Positions 43,041 through 54,143 of a DNA stretch of 64,000 bases are shown here, one piece after another. The DNA lies in the NCBI RefSeq assembly GCF_003576645.1, contig NC_044917.1, positions 23,577,362 through 23,641,361 of the forward strand, written 5' to 3'. The DNA is from Ipomoea triloba. Taxonomy: Eukaryota > Streptophyta > Magnoliopsida > Solanales > Convolvulaceae. The notes under the pieces are model-generated. The model did no database searches. It was not told the DNA's origin and was given only the letters and a program-made list of their open reading frames with translations. A program made the translations under genes and the position numbers. Every line of letters starts with the position of its first letter. The first letter of the stretch is position 1.

Positions 43041-44140
43041 ACTTGTTTGTCTTAATTGAAGAGGAATCTGAGATGAAAAAGTGACAAGTATAAAATTACT
43101 TAGGATTGCCAAATTGTAAGTTTAATATGTTTTAGGTTATTATATTTTTTTCCTTTTGTAGTATGTAAATTACTCTTTTTGGCATCTCATTGAATTCATA
43201 GGGTAATATATGTAATTAATAATTATTTTAATATTTTTATTAATTGTGTGTAGATTTTTATACAAAAGGTTAATGAAGTGGATTACTATTTTAATTTAAA
43301 TAGTATTTTTGTGTATTACTGTATTTCATTGTAGATTTCACATTTTCACCGTATATCATGACGTTGGTTTTATGTTTACTGGAAGTTGGGTGAATGAGAT
43401 AAGTATCTTTATTGGTGTTTAGATGAAGCAAATACTGAGAAAAAAAATAATTATCTAACATCCACCAATTAGTAGCTAATACACTCGGAAAGATTCAATG
43501 CAGCCTCCAACATTTGTTATTAATTAGCAACTTTAAAAAAAAGGAGATTAACAAAAAAAAAAAAAACCAACAACATCATCATTTTAAATTCAATAAGCAA
43601 AATAATTGAAATAATGTGTTAAGTATTTTAATAAAACTTATGTTTTTCATGTTAAACCATGTAACTTAAGTTACCATTTTGCTATTTTGGTGCTTATTAA
43701 CTCATTAGCAAATTAAGTTGTATTTTGTACAACTCAAGGATGTTTTTTTGGTTGTTTGCTGTCTGTTAAAAAAAAATGCAGCTTAAACTATTATTTTGTG
43801 TAACTTAGGGTATTATTTTGTAGTAAGAGTAGCGTATATAGGAAGATTCGTTGAGAGATTTTTGAGAAAAAATCTTACAAAATAACCAATATGTCCTTTA
43901 ATAATTTGAAAATTCAAAATAAATTGTTAATATTAACAAAATCTATAAACAATAGATTGATACTGTCAATTTCGACATAATTAAAACCAACTCTACCATT
44001 TAGGTATAATTAATGTACTAAGCCTGTCATTTTTCCTCAAACATTGATAAAAATTTTCTTAACTATTTAATTAAGATTTCGACATAATATTTCAAAAAAA
44101 AAGATTTCAGCATAATATTTCCATATATTATTGAAAGATT
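43041..44140. other. No gene recognised
   Basis: AT-rich intergenic sequence. No ORF, TIR pair or RNA gene could be supported. Confidence 0.5.
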
Positions 44141-44159
44141 AACTCTGATAGATGTCAAT

Positions 44160-44250
44160 GACCTTGTGGTCTAGTGGCATTCGGTTGCACCCCCCATGTG
44201 GAACGGGGTGGGTTTGAGCCTCAGTGGAGGCTAGCATTCAAAAAAAAAAA
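44160..44250 (+). mobile_element. tRNA-derived SINE, copy 3 (short)
   Basis: GACCTTGTGGTCTAGTGGC (A-box-like) and GGGTTTGAGCC (B box) followed closely by AGCATTCAAAAAAAAAAAA. The 3' body found in other copies is missing. An imperfect target duplication, CTCTGATAG.TGTCAA, occurs on both sides (about 44143-44158 and 44252-44266). Confidence 0.78.
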
Positions 44251-44887
44251 ATCTCTGATAGTCAAATATCTAAAAGTTTGATCTACTTTTTAAAAAAGTT
44301 TAAAAATCTTAATACGCATATTCAGTATTCGCCCACCCCTAACAAAGACCATCATTAATATAATGGTGTATTTGGTTCATGGGTTTAGCTATCAGAAATA
44401 AGAATCAAAGTCATTGTTATTGTTTGGTTGACGAGTTTCTAGAACACTATTATGTGATCTAATTACCCTCTTAATTCGAAAACTCATTCCCTAATAAACT
44501 AACGGGGTGTTTGGTGGAATAGGCGGGGAATGGCATAGCATTCCAGTAATAGCCTATTCCGTTGTTTGGTTCGCATTTGTATTCCCAGGAACAATGTTCA
44601 TAGGAATGAGCTATTACCCTTGCAAGGGTAATAGCTATTAGCAGGGCCCCCCCTGGTATTAGTCTATTCCTGGCCTCCCAGGAATAGCTATTTTAATATA
44701 TTTTCTTTTTTATATTTTTCAAACCTAAATTTTTTTAGGCTCGCTTTTCTAAAATTCATCGACTCGCATCACCTTTCTCTCTCAGTCATCACACACATCT
44801 CACCTCCGCCATTGCAAATTGGACTTCTTTTTCAAGGTATTTTTCTAATGTTCTCTTTTTTTTTTTTTACAGATTATTATTTAAATT

Positions 44888-44889
<2 letters not shown>

Positions 44890-44971
<82 letters not shown>

Positions 44972-45132
44972 NNNNNNNNNNNNNNNNNNNNNNNNNNNNN
45001 NNNNNNNNNNNNNNNNNNNNNNNNNNNNNNNNNNNNNNNNNNNNNNNNNNNNNNNNNNNNNNNNNNNNNNNNNNNNNNNNNNNNNNNNNNNNNNNNNNNN
45101 NNNNNNNNNNNNNNNNNNNNNNNNNNNNNNNN

Positions 45133-45220
<88 letters not shown>
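44890..45220. repeat. (TA)n tract with 161-bp N gap
   Basis: TA repeats at 44890-44971 and 45133-45220 enclose Ns at 44972-45132, a gap caused by the repeat. ORFs across it (Tyr-Ile repeats) are meaningless. Confidence 0.95.
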
Positions 45221-45221
<1 letters not shown>

Positions 45222-45405
45222 CAACTGTTGCGTCTGCGGCAGCCGCGACAATATATTTGTTACAAATATATTGCTGTGGCGCGGTGCCGCAGCCGCAACA
45301 GTATATTTGTTAACAAATATACTGTTGCGGCACAGCGCCGTAGCCCGCAGCAGTATATTTGTTAACAAATATACTGCTGCGGCTGCAGCGCCGCACCGCA
45401 GCCAA
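45221..45405. repeat. Three tandem GC/AT palindromes
   Basis: Three ~52-bp units, each a near-perfect palindrome: GCCGCAACAGTATATTTG - TTAA - CAAATATACTGTTGCGGC is the clearest, and the flanking units differ by a few bases (GCAGCAGTATATTTG..., GACAATATATTTG...). They lie between the element end and the transposase gene and could each form a cruciform. Confidence 0.9.
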
Positions 45406-45806
45406 TTTTATATATTTATAAAAATTATTAATTTTGAATTATGTATATATATCTAGGGTTTAGTTTTATATTTTTGTGATGTATATGTGTTGCTTTATAT
45501 TTTTTATTGTAATTTGTATGTAAATATATGTGTGTTTGATATATTATTTGTGAGTTATATTATTATAGTTTTGAATACTGTAAGATTTAAATTGAATTTG
45601 CAGTTATGCATGGCTCGTTTGCGTTTAATAACTCGTACTGAAAGAAGAAAAAGATGTGTAGTTGTGTTACGTATATGGTTGGATATGTGTGCTTCTGTGA
45701 GTTTATTATTTATAATGATGATGTCTATCTTGACAATTTTGTGTTCTAATAAAAAACGAATGTAATCTTATATTATTAATACTTTAGGGTCTCGGGAATA
45801 TATGTT

Positions 45807-46575
45807 ATGTTATCTCAACTTAGGATGAATCGACATGCTTTTGTAAAGTTAAGTACAATGTTACAAACTATAGGAGGGTTGAGACCAACAAGAAATATGC
45901 TTGTTGATGAGCAAGTAGCAATATTTTTACATATTATTGCTCATCATGTAAAAAATAGGATCATTCAAAATAATTTTCAAAGGTCAGGTGAAACTATTAG
46001 TCGATACTTTAATATAGTATTAAATGTTGTTTTGAAACTCCGAAATCATTTATTCAAAGATCCTGAACCAGTTCCAGCTACATCAACAGATCATAGATGG
46101 AAATGGTTTAAGGTAATTAAATTGATCCCCTACACTTGATTTATAACAAATAACTACAATGTGAATATATATTTAATAATATTTGATATAATTTTTAGAA
46201 TTGTCTAGGCGCTTTAGATGGAACATTCATTACAATAAAAGTGTCATCATAAGATAAACCTAGATATCGATCTCGAAAGGGTGAAATTGCAACAAATGTA
46301 CTAGGTGTATGTACACCTAATATGCAATTTGTACTATGTCCTTCCGGGATGGGAAGGATATGTAGCAGACAGTAGAGTTCTTCGGGATGCATTATCTAGA
46401 AGACATCCACTTAAGGTCCCTAATGGTAAGTATTATAATATTCAATTTCAAATATGATGTAATATAATATGCATTCTCATTATACTATAAAATTATGTTT
46501 ATAGGTTGTTACTATTTAGTTGACGGAGGATATGCTAATAGTTAGGGGTGTTTGGCACCATTTAGAGGTCAAAGG
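45807..46575 (+). pseudogene. PIF/Harbinger transposase (HARBI1-like) pseudogene
   Basis: Exon-like 45807-46110 encodes the N-terminal HTH region (RMNRHAFVKLSTML, DEQVAIFLHIIAHHVKNR, SGETISRYFN). After an intron ending at about 46198 comes the DDE_Tnp_4 start NCLGALDGTFI (first Asp), then [19 protein letters not shown], and, one frame later, [21 protein letters not shown] second intron (46427-46504) precedes YYLVDGGYANS (second Asp) and LAPFRG. It has at least two stops and one frameshift and is cut before the catalytic Glu. Inactive. Confidence 0.88.
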
Positions 46576-47198
46576 TACCACTTTTTTTTCTCGCTGTTGT
46601 TAGCTAGTCCTTTTGTTCTGGGGGTCGCTGTTGGATTTCAACTACTTTATTTCTATCCTAACAATTTTATTCGTAGACCAACAGCATTATAGTTTGATTA
46701 TTATGCACGTATTACTTTAGTTGTCACTACTATTCGATATATTGCATGTTTTTTTTTCGGTTTTTGTGTGCCGGCTAGCTTATAACGTGTGCATTTACTA
46801 CTTTGTAAGTGTGCCTTCTAGCTTATATCGTGTACCAATATTTTAATAATTAACCATAAATGAAGTGAACTAATAAATGTGTTGTCATACTAGCAACTTC
46901 TACGTATTACGAGAAATATTTCCACTTTTCCCAAAAATGTGTTGAATCATTTTATTACTCAAGGAAAAATTAATTCAATCATTCGGCTTATTACCATTAT
47001 TAATATGTTTTAAGAAATATTGGGCCATAGTCCCGTTTGGTTTGTTATAGTTGTGTGCTCGTGCAGTGTTTTTTGTGTGCCCAATGTCATGATCGTGTGC
47101 CTTTACATAGCTCATGTTCTCTGATTTTGTAAAATAAAATTGTTCAACTGTTGTACTAAAACCAAGACGTTGTGGCAGTCCAAAATAAGTATACTAAT
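46576..47198. other. No gene recognised (3' flank of FRS-like pseudogene)
   Basis: T-rich sequence without ORFs between the Harbinger break and the end of the FRS-like gene; probably the non-coding terminal part of that element. Confidence 0.45.
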
Positions 47199-48770
47199 TC
47201 ATAAATGTAATTGTAGATAGGATTCAAAGAGGGCATATCTTTTGAATGTAGCAATACATTTTTTGTCTCGTAACTTGCTACGCCTTCCCTTTGTTGTTCT
47301 GCTACTTTTTTTTTTCTTCGAGTTTAGGGGACAGTTACGGCTGTCGTGGCGGGCTGGTTGTTCATCACAATAATAGCACTTGCAACCGTTTTTTTTTTTT
47401 CTTTTCAACTGCTTTTTTGCGGCACTCTTTAACCACTTTCCGCTTCCTTTGTTCTTTGATATTTGTGGTGGCTTGACTGATATGGTAGTGGTTATCTGTG
47501 TGCCATAAAATGTCTCTAGTAACTCACTGTTGTTGTTTTTATCACGTGTCTTTCCTTCGCTCTTTAACATTTTACCTTTGTGTTCCTACATTAAGTTTAA
47601 CATTTCCTGCATTTCTGTTGTGTTCCCCTTTGATAGTGTCAGGCAGCTGTAGAACTCTTTCCACAATTTGGCTGCTAGTTTAGTGTCCTCTGCCTCTTTA
47701 TTGCATGTCGCACTTTGTTCCTTGCATGTCTCATTTGTTTTGTGTGCCCAAGCATTTTTTGTCCACCTTGAGACTATGTACTTTGGTGGTATAATCTCTG
47801 CGTCCTCATCCTTTAGAACTACAAAAACATGCTTGCATAATATCCCCATCCTGTTGAATTTTCCACATGAACACTCCACTTCCATGGTTTCTTTTACATA
47901 TTTTACTTTGAAATTTCTTGTTTGCCCTTCGTTGGTTGTTTACACATAGTTATCTTCTTCTTGGTCCTTGCTTGTGATTTTGCATGAAAGGCACCCTTCA
48001 TAGATCTCTGTCTAGACGTCATAAAACATTGTAATTGTGTATACTAAAGCTGTGTGCTCCTCAATCATTAGTGGTATCTTTGCAGGTAGGAGGGACGCTT
48101 TACACTTTGCAACTAATCGTGCTTGCTTGTGACGTTGCATTTCTATCACACTTTCAAATTGTGTGAAAAACTCTAACAGTGATCCATGATCGTTGATACA
48201 TGCTCCAAATAGTCCGTTTTCAGCCTCTGACCGTGATGTTGTTCGCATGAGTCCACCCATAAAAACTCCATTGCAGTATGCATTTATCTAATTTGATCTC
48301 TCGTCAAGCAGTTGTGTAAACCAACGGTGGTCTCCTAGTCCGTACTCTACGATTACTGCGTGCCAGTTGACCTCGAAATCTTCATGCTCCAAAGTTTCAT
48401 TCCATACCATTGCATTTAATTTCTTTCGGAATGTTTCATCTTTTGCTAATTTCACTCCCACCTTTTCGCCCACTTTCGCTATTATGTGCCCCATACAAAA
48501 ACGATGCTTTGTCTCGGGGAACACATGGGGTATTGCTTCCTACATTGCAGGGCCTTGGTATGTTATTATGCATGTAGGTGTGTGTCCCATACAACGTTTA
48601 AATGCATTAAGGAGCCAAACGCAAGATTGTATATCTTCTTTCGAGATGGGTCCTACTCCAAAAGTCGCGCACTTCTTGTTTTTATCAATCTTAGTAAAAA
48701 GCACAAATACCATCTTGTACCTGCAAAATATTTCGTGTTTATTATATGTATTTGGCACATAATAAAAATC
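47199..48770 (-). pseudogene. FAR1/FRS-type MULE transposase pseudogene
   Basis: On the minus strand: a splice acceptor TATTTTGCAG then YKMVFVLFTKIDKNKKCATFG (MULE transposase core), CIITYQGPAMQEAIPHVFPE and TKHRFCMGHI, LEHEDFEVNWHAVIVEYGLG, MGGLMRTTSRSEAENGLFG, QRHKQARLV. Then comes the SWIM zinc finger CSCGKFNRMGILCKHVFVVL (CxC...CxH), IPPKYIVSRWTK, and the C-terminal KGSGKWLKS with a knuckle CYYC...HDSRNC. The order is that of FHY3/FAR1-related proteins. Stops interrupt it (for example after MFYDV, 48015), and the N-terminal FAR1 zinc finger is missing. Inactive copy; whether transposon or host-gene relic is open. Confidence 0.88.
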
Positions 48771-48946
48771 AGGTAAACACACAATGACTCATTGAGGCAC
48801 ACATTAGTCACATAAATGGTGAGCCGAGTGTCGATCCGACTAATATCTAATGCTAGGTTGACTACTTGGTTAACTACCCGTAGTCCATGTTCCATCATAT
48901 GGTATAAAGAGATGAGAGTAAGTTATATAGTATAATAGGAGATGGG

Positions 48947-49611
48947 TTGATTGAGATTGTGATAGATAATGAAGTTTGTAATTTAATTGACTTTGAAGGA
49001 AAGTCAAAGGAAGTAAATGTTTGGATTGATAATGGTTTAGGGTTTAGTTTTGAATCTGAGAGGCAAAATAGTGGGGATGGAGAAGAAACTGATAAAGAAA
49101 ATTGTGATTATGAGGTAGAAGAAGAAGGAAAGAGTGATGATATTGAGTTTGATAAGGCAGTAATATATCCAAATGTGGAGTTTCATGGGATTGGGTCAAG
49201 TTGCAATGTGAAAGATAGGGAAATTTAGTGTATAATATGAATGTTGAAGTGAATTTTTCGAATGAAGGGATTCCTCAAGGCAGTGATGAGGAATTAGAAG
49301 CATATATCTGGCCACAGTTTAGGGATTGTGACATCGAATCTTCTACACTTACTGTGGATATGACATTTGGGACTAAATATGAGTTTAAAGAAGTCATTAT
49401 AAATTATACTTTCAAAGAAGGAAATGATTTGAAATTTGTAAAGAATGATAAAATCATATTAGTAGCCAAGTGTACACAAAGTGACTGTCAATGCTCAATA
49501 ACACTTAGGTTGACTGAGGTAATTGTAGCCAAGTGTAAACAAACTACTTACCCATGGTCAATAGCAAAGGGAAACCCCAATGACATAACAATACATGGAA
49601 GGCTTGTCTGA
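48947..49611 (+). pseudogene. MuDR-type transposase N-terminal fragment
   Basis: Two overlapping ORFs in different frames (48947-49228, 49228-49611). The first is acidic (EEEGKSDDIEFDKAV). The second carries the MuDR DNA-binding domain: MTFGTKYEFKEVIINYTFKE, GNDLKFVKNDKIILVAKC, CQCSITLRLT. The MULE catalytic domain and SWIM finger do not follow; only decayed sequence is seen. A truncated mudrA-like gene. Confidence 0.75.
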
Positions 49612-50420
49612 GATAATTGTAGACTTCAATGTGTTATATAATTGTGTTGAAGTTGTTTGTGTAAATAGTTTTTATTGTTTAATAGGTTTAAGCTGAAGTT
49701 GGCAACTCAACAATAGGACTAGAAACCATGGTTGAGGTTTTAATTGAGGTAAAAATATGGCAGAATGCTTTGAACGTGTTTTTAACAGTGCAAAATATGT
49801 CATATGGGTTGTCTGGGTTTTTACCAAATGAAAATTGTTGAAAATCATCCTTGTGGGATGTTAGAAGAAATACCAATGTAAACACAACCTGGAATTGAAT
49901 GTAGAGATGATGAGTGTGACCAATGTATGAAATAAGAAGTTGGCCAAATTAGTGTTAGACCCTCTTCCCCTTCACCTCCCCCTCCAAAAAGGATAAAGGC
50001 ACTAGGACTATGCAAACAACCTAGGAGTTTGTAACAAGCTCCAAATATTAACAAGCCAGTTCTTCATCCTCAACAACCAGTAGTGAGGAGGAGGTCACTG
50101 ACATTTGACAATTGCACTGACATTTGACAACAAACAATGTGCACTGACATTTTTTTTAGTGTTGGATTTAGAATGAAGTCAACTTTTATTACAATTGAGT
50201 GCTAAACATTGTTCATTATATGACAAACATTATCAAAAAGCATTTTTCATTATATGACAAACATAATGTGTCTTTTATTCATTACGAACTGTAAATACAT
50301 AATAATGGATAATTCATGGCAATCTAGGGAAATATCTACCAAATTCCACACTATTAACTTTAAAATAAAACACAAACATTGTTACTACAATTACCACAAA
50401 ACATATGAACCAAAACCTAA
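49612..50420. other. Decayed continuation of MuDR-like element
   Basis: No ORF is intact. A short stretch near 49950-50030 could encode RPSSPSPPPPKRIKALG, reminiscent of a low-complexity transposase C-terminus. The rest is AT-rich with nothing recognisable. Confidence 0.35.
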
Positions 50421-50421
50421 A

Positions 50422-50802
50422 TCATCCTCTATTGCCACCATTGCAAGTTTTTGGGAGAGCCACATTGCTACTTCTGACAATTGCACTTAATCTCTCAATT
50501 TCTTGCACGTTTCGATTAATTCGCTTTAATGATCTAGGAATTATATTCTTTAATCTATAACACATTGGGGGATCAAACCATTCTTGAAATCCACATCTAA
50601 CCATACCCTCTAAACATAAAATCTTCAAATTAATAATAAAAATAAAACATAAGATGAGAAAAATTTTGATTGACATTGCTTCTTCTACAAACCCAGAATC
50701 TCCGATTGAGATTCTCATTACTCCATGATGTTTGGATGTTCCATTGTATGCCACACTGACAAAATGAACAGGGACAACATCTCCATAGTGAAATATTTGC
50801 AT
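50422..50802 (-). pseudogene. GRF-type zinc-finger small protein, decayed
   Basis: The C-terminal half GFQEWFDPPMCYRLKNIIPR followed by SLKRINRNVQEIERL resembles the end of plant GRF-type zinc-finger proteins (C.F.W.D..MC....IIPGLL...N), including the trailing coiled coil. The N-terminal half (HYGDVVPVHFVSVAYNGTSK) may be the altered first zinc-binding part, followed by an intron-like hydrophobic stretch. Such small genes are often carried within plant transposons. Probably non-functional. Confidence 0.5.
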
Positions 50803-51383
50803 TAGGAAGTTTTAAGATGAAGAATATTTTGGTTTTGTTGTTGATGATTCCACATTTTGAGCCTAGTTTGAGGCGAGGAAGAACTAAGTTTTATGCAATA
50901 GCTTCACAACCTGTGACAATGGAGTCGAAATCTTGTTATAATGCAGTAGATGAGCTAAATTTCTTGTTTTGTCCTCTAATTCGACACCAATTTGATGCCA
51001 ATGCTAACAGAGGACCAACTTGGCTTAAATTCCAATAGTCGTAGAATGAGTTTAGGTGCAATTAAAAGTCATGGGAACAATTTTAGAAAATGTAATAGTT
51101 GGAGGACCATTTTAAGAATTTCCTCTTATATTTGCTTAACTATTATACAAAGGCTGGATACAATCATTTTCCCCATCTATATCGCTCGGTTAGATGGGTC
51201 GCACTAGATGCAGCGGTCTTTAGCTAGCTCAAACCACTTTGCTGCTTCAACTAGTAAGTAAATCTTATGAGTTGCGCTCGTGATCTAATCTTATAATTAC
51301 CTCAATTATTTCGTCAATGATAAAATTTGTTTGATACATTAAGAAATGAGGAATGTTATGCACCACAAAACAAGCAAAAAAAA
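50803..51383. other. No gene recognised
   Basis: Two short plus-strand ORFs (50817-51038, 50992-51207) without recognisable domains; likely relics of the neighbouring transposon. Confidence 0.4.
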
Positions 51384-51716
51384 TGGGAAAATAGTCAAAT
51401 AAGCCTTCAAACTTACCTAAAAAGTCAATTAAGCTCCTAAACATTTCAAAGTTGCAATTAAACTCATAAACATGTCATTTTGATGGAATGAACCACAACA
51501 ACCAATTAATGACTTGCTATTGCAAGTCACTAAAACATCGGTGAACTTCTAACCTACTCCAACGACATTTTAATTAACTCCGACCAATTCTGCCAAAATT
51601 TTAAGAACAAACACGGAGAAGTGACTACAAGGTCACCTGCCGAAGATGGTCGCCTTTTCCGATGTGTGAAGGAGACCATTAGTCGCTTTCTAATTAGTGT
51701 CAAAGATTCTATATTT

Positions 51717-53062
51717 TGTGGGGTATTTGGGAGACATATTGTGCTATAATTGGAGTCCTATGAGCCTATTACATGCTTAGAATAGCTTATTTTGATAAAA
51801 TATAGGCACATGGGCTAATTGTGGTTGCATTTGTGGAATATAGCAAAAACTGTCATTTTTAGGGCACTTCAGCGACAGTTCAGTATTTTGCGCATATTTG
51901 GAGCTAGGAGTATCCAAATGAGGTGATTCAAGTGGCATTGAAATGAAAACTTAAAGGGCTACAACTTTTATGATGATCAAAAAGGCTGATTCGGACATCT
52001 CTATAGAGTTTTGGCCACGAACGTGACGGGGTCGTGAAGGAGAACCAAACCTAGTCACGAGTCTCGTCACGATCGTGACTAGGATAAGTTGCCAGGTCAC
52101 TAACCCCGCCACGACCGTGGCCGGGATCATGACGGGGAATCAATGTGAATTTTTGAAGAATACAATATTTTTAGTAGGATTTGGGGGTGAGACTTTAGTT
52201 GTATCATTTCATATTTATTTGTATTTCTCTCTCTAGGTTAGAAACACTTTCTCCATCTTCTAAATCAAACTTGGATTGTATATTGGAGCTCTTGATGATT
52301 AATTGCAATTGCTATTGAGTAGGTAACTTTCATTGCTTCTAATTCTCCTAATTTTTTCCATTGATTGCTCAATTGCTCTTGTTATTTAATCTAGATCAAT
52401 AATGCTTGGCTAGAACCTTCATGTGAATTGGATCCTATTTCCTTGTATTGTGTGTATGAATTGATCTATGTGTTGATGTCTTGTTGAAAGTGGAATGCTT
52501 GTATTAACTCTTGTGTGTGAAGTGCACCACATGCAATAGGTTTAAGTGGGGTTACGCTTGCAAGAGATTGAGGCTTAATCCTAGACTACCTTCCCTTTCA
52601 ATTGCTGACCTAGATCCGAGAAAATAATGTCCAGAATGGGATGTAGCAGAGAACAAGTTTGATGAAATGTCACCAAGGGGATGTTGACATGAGAATTTTC
52701 ATCTCCCTTGATAGGCCTTCAAAGTCCAAAACGGGTAAGGCATTGGAAATCATCTTACATAAACTCAACTCACACATAGTTCACTTCTTACCTAGGTTTC
52801 TTCATGTCACATGATCAAGGATAGGCTAGTCCAATTTTCCTAACACCATCTTTGTTTCCTTTGTTTCCTTTTGTTCTCTTTACTTACCTTGCTCCCTTAC
52901 TTCTTGCACAATGTACTTTGCTTCTTGCTTCCTAATGCAAATGTGTGATTGTGTTTGATAATACAACATTCAATTTCAAGTGTCCATCATTGTGAGACCA
53001 ACACTCGGGGATTTCATCCTCGTTTACACTTTTCCATCCATACCACTAAATTATATCCATCA
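51717..53062 (+). mobile_element. LARD-family solo LTR
   Basis: Starts near TGTGGGGTATTTGGGAGACA and ends near ATATCCATCA. It has the family's features: a GC-rich cassette at 52016-52140, a leader with AATTGC/AGATC motifs, and the 3' signature ACACTCGGGGATTTCATCC followed by a T/C/A-rich tail, as at 30430-30511. No gag sequence adjoins it, so it is a solo LTR. The exact ends and TSD could not be fixed. Confidence 0.7.
52016..52140. repeat. GC-rich palindrome cassette in solo LTR
   Basis: CTAGTCACGA pairs with TCGTGACTAG; CACGATCGTG and CACGACCGTG are perfect or near-perfect palindromes; GTGACGGGG and CATGACGGGG bracket the set. Core CGATCG/CGACCG rather than the ACGCGT of the other LTRs. Confidence 0.82.
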
Positions 53063-53477
53063 CCTTCACACATTGGAGAATGCAACCCAAATACTTGAGA
53101 AGGCGACTAAAATGGTCGCCTTCTCCGACAGGTAACCATTTGGTCTTTTCTCCGTGTTTGTTCTTCAAATTTTGACGGAATTGGTAAAAAATTTGCTGGA
53201 GTTAATCAGAATTTCGCCGAAGTTGGTTAGACTACAATAGTAGGTAACTGGTTGTTGGGTTTCAATGCATCAAAATGGCATGTTTATGGGTTTAATTGCA
53301 TTTTTGAAATGTTTAAGGGCTTAATTAACTTTTTAAGTAAAGTTCAATGACTTATTTGACATTTTTCCCAAAAAAAAATGATTTGAAAATCTATTCTATG
53401 TTAAATTTTGTAGGATTTGATAGGATTAAATTGGTTGTGACTTTTTTTGAAAAAAATAATAAATTAATTGTAATGTC

Positions 53478-53750
53478 ATATGAGGTCCTTCGAATATAGT
53501 GGTTTTGCAACGTTTAGTCCTAAACATTCAAATTGACCACCCGTGTTTCTTCAACTTTCAATTTATTACCATTCGTCGTCCATGTTTACCATCTATGCTT
53601 CTTCAACTTTCAAATTTTAACTAGTTGTAGCCCTCTTGGAAGGACTATTTGTGGTTAAAACTTGATAGTTTAAAGGACCATGAGTAGTTAACTTGGATGA
53701 CGAATGATACCAATTTAAAAGTTAAAAGACTATGCGTGGTTAATTTGAAT
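53478..53750. mobile_element. Foldback MITE
   Basis: Left arm TTGACCACCCGTGTTTCTTC, then CCATTCGTCGTCCATG; right arm GGATGACGAATGATACC, then GACTATGCGTGGTTAATTTG. The inverted arms are about 110 bp around a short loop. Non-coding. Confidence 0.65.
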
Positions 53751-53758
53751 AAGGAGTA

Positions 53759-54013
53759 CTCCCTCCGTCCCATTTTATGTGTCTGATTCGGTTAACAAGG
53801 CTTGACTGAAGTTATTTTAATCCAATTTTTCATAATATTAAGTTTAGTATTAGTATACAAACTTTATATATTTAGAAACAACACTAAAAGTACTATTAGA
53901 CACAAAAATTCAAATTTAAAAATAAGTAAAAATTACTAAAAAAATAAATAAAGAAAAAAGAATTGATTTGACCAATGAATAATATGTAGGACAGAAAAAT
54001 GGGAAAGAGAGAG
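53759..54013. mobile_element. Stowaway MITE (255 bp)
   Basis: Starts CTCCCTCCGTCCCATTTTAT, the canonical Stowaway terminus. The right end GGGAAAGAGAGAG is a decayed complement. TA occurs at 53757-53758 and 54014-54015, the mariner-type target. No coding capacity. Confidence 0.88.
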
Positions 54014-54143
54014 TAATTATTTATAATAAATATATTACAAAATTGAATACACTAAATTATCCAAAGAGTAACATTAGGCGTAATTTATATAACTTTATAT
54101 CCAAATACAATAATTGGATAAGATCTGAAATTAGAATAGGGAC

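Larger units (their letters stand above)
44503..46575 (+). mobile_element. PIF/Harbinger element, 3' side lost
   Basis: The left terminal region begins near GGGGTGTTTGGTGGAATAGG and contains a 26-bp palindrome AGCTATTACCCTT/AAGGGTAATAGCT (about 44609). Then come a TA tract with a gap, a triple-palindrome block, and the transposase pseudogene (45807-46575). The element stops abruptly where FRS/MULE sequence begins, so no right TIR is seen. Confidence 0.6.
51384..53369. mobile_element. Foldback TIR element with nested solo LTR
   Basis: Left end TGGGAAAATAGTCAAATAAG and right end CTTATTTGACATTTTTCCCA are inverted partners. The arms continue as inverted repeats for about 280 bp, through AAACATGTCATTTTGATG and its complement, to GGTCGCCTT/AAGGCGACC hairpins. 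The interior, about 51700-53070, is an LTR of the LARD family. The TIR element alone would be about 640 bp. A-rich flanks hide any target duplication. Confidence 0.8.

Noticed and set aside
44812..45456. Long ORFs on both strands across 45 kb
   Set aside because: They run through (TA)n and 161 Ns, so the codons are unknown or Tyr-Ile repeats.
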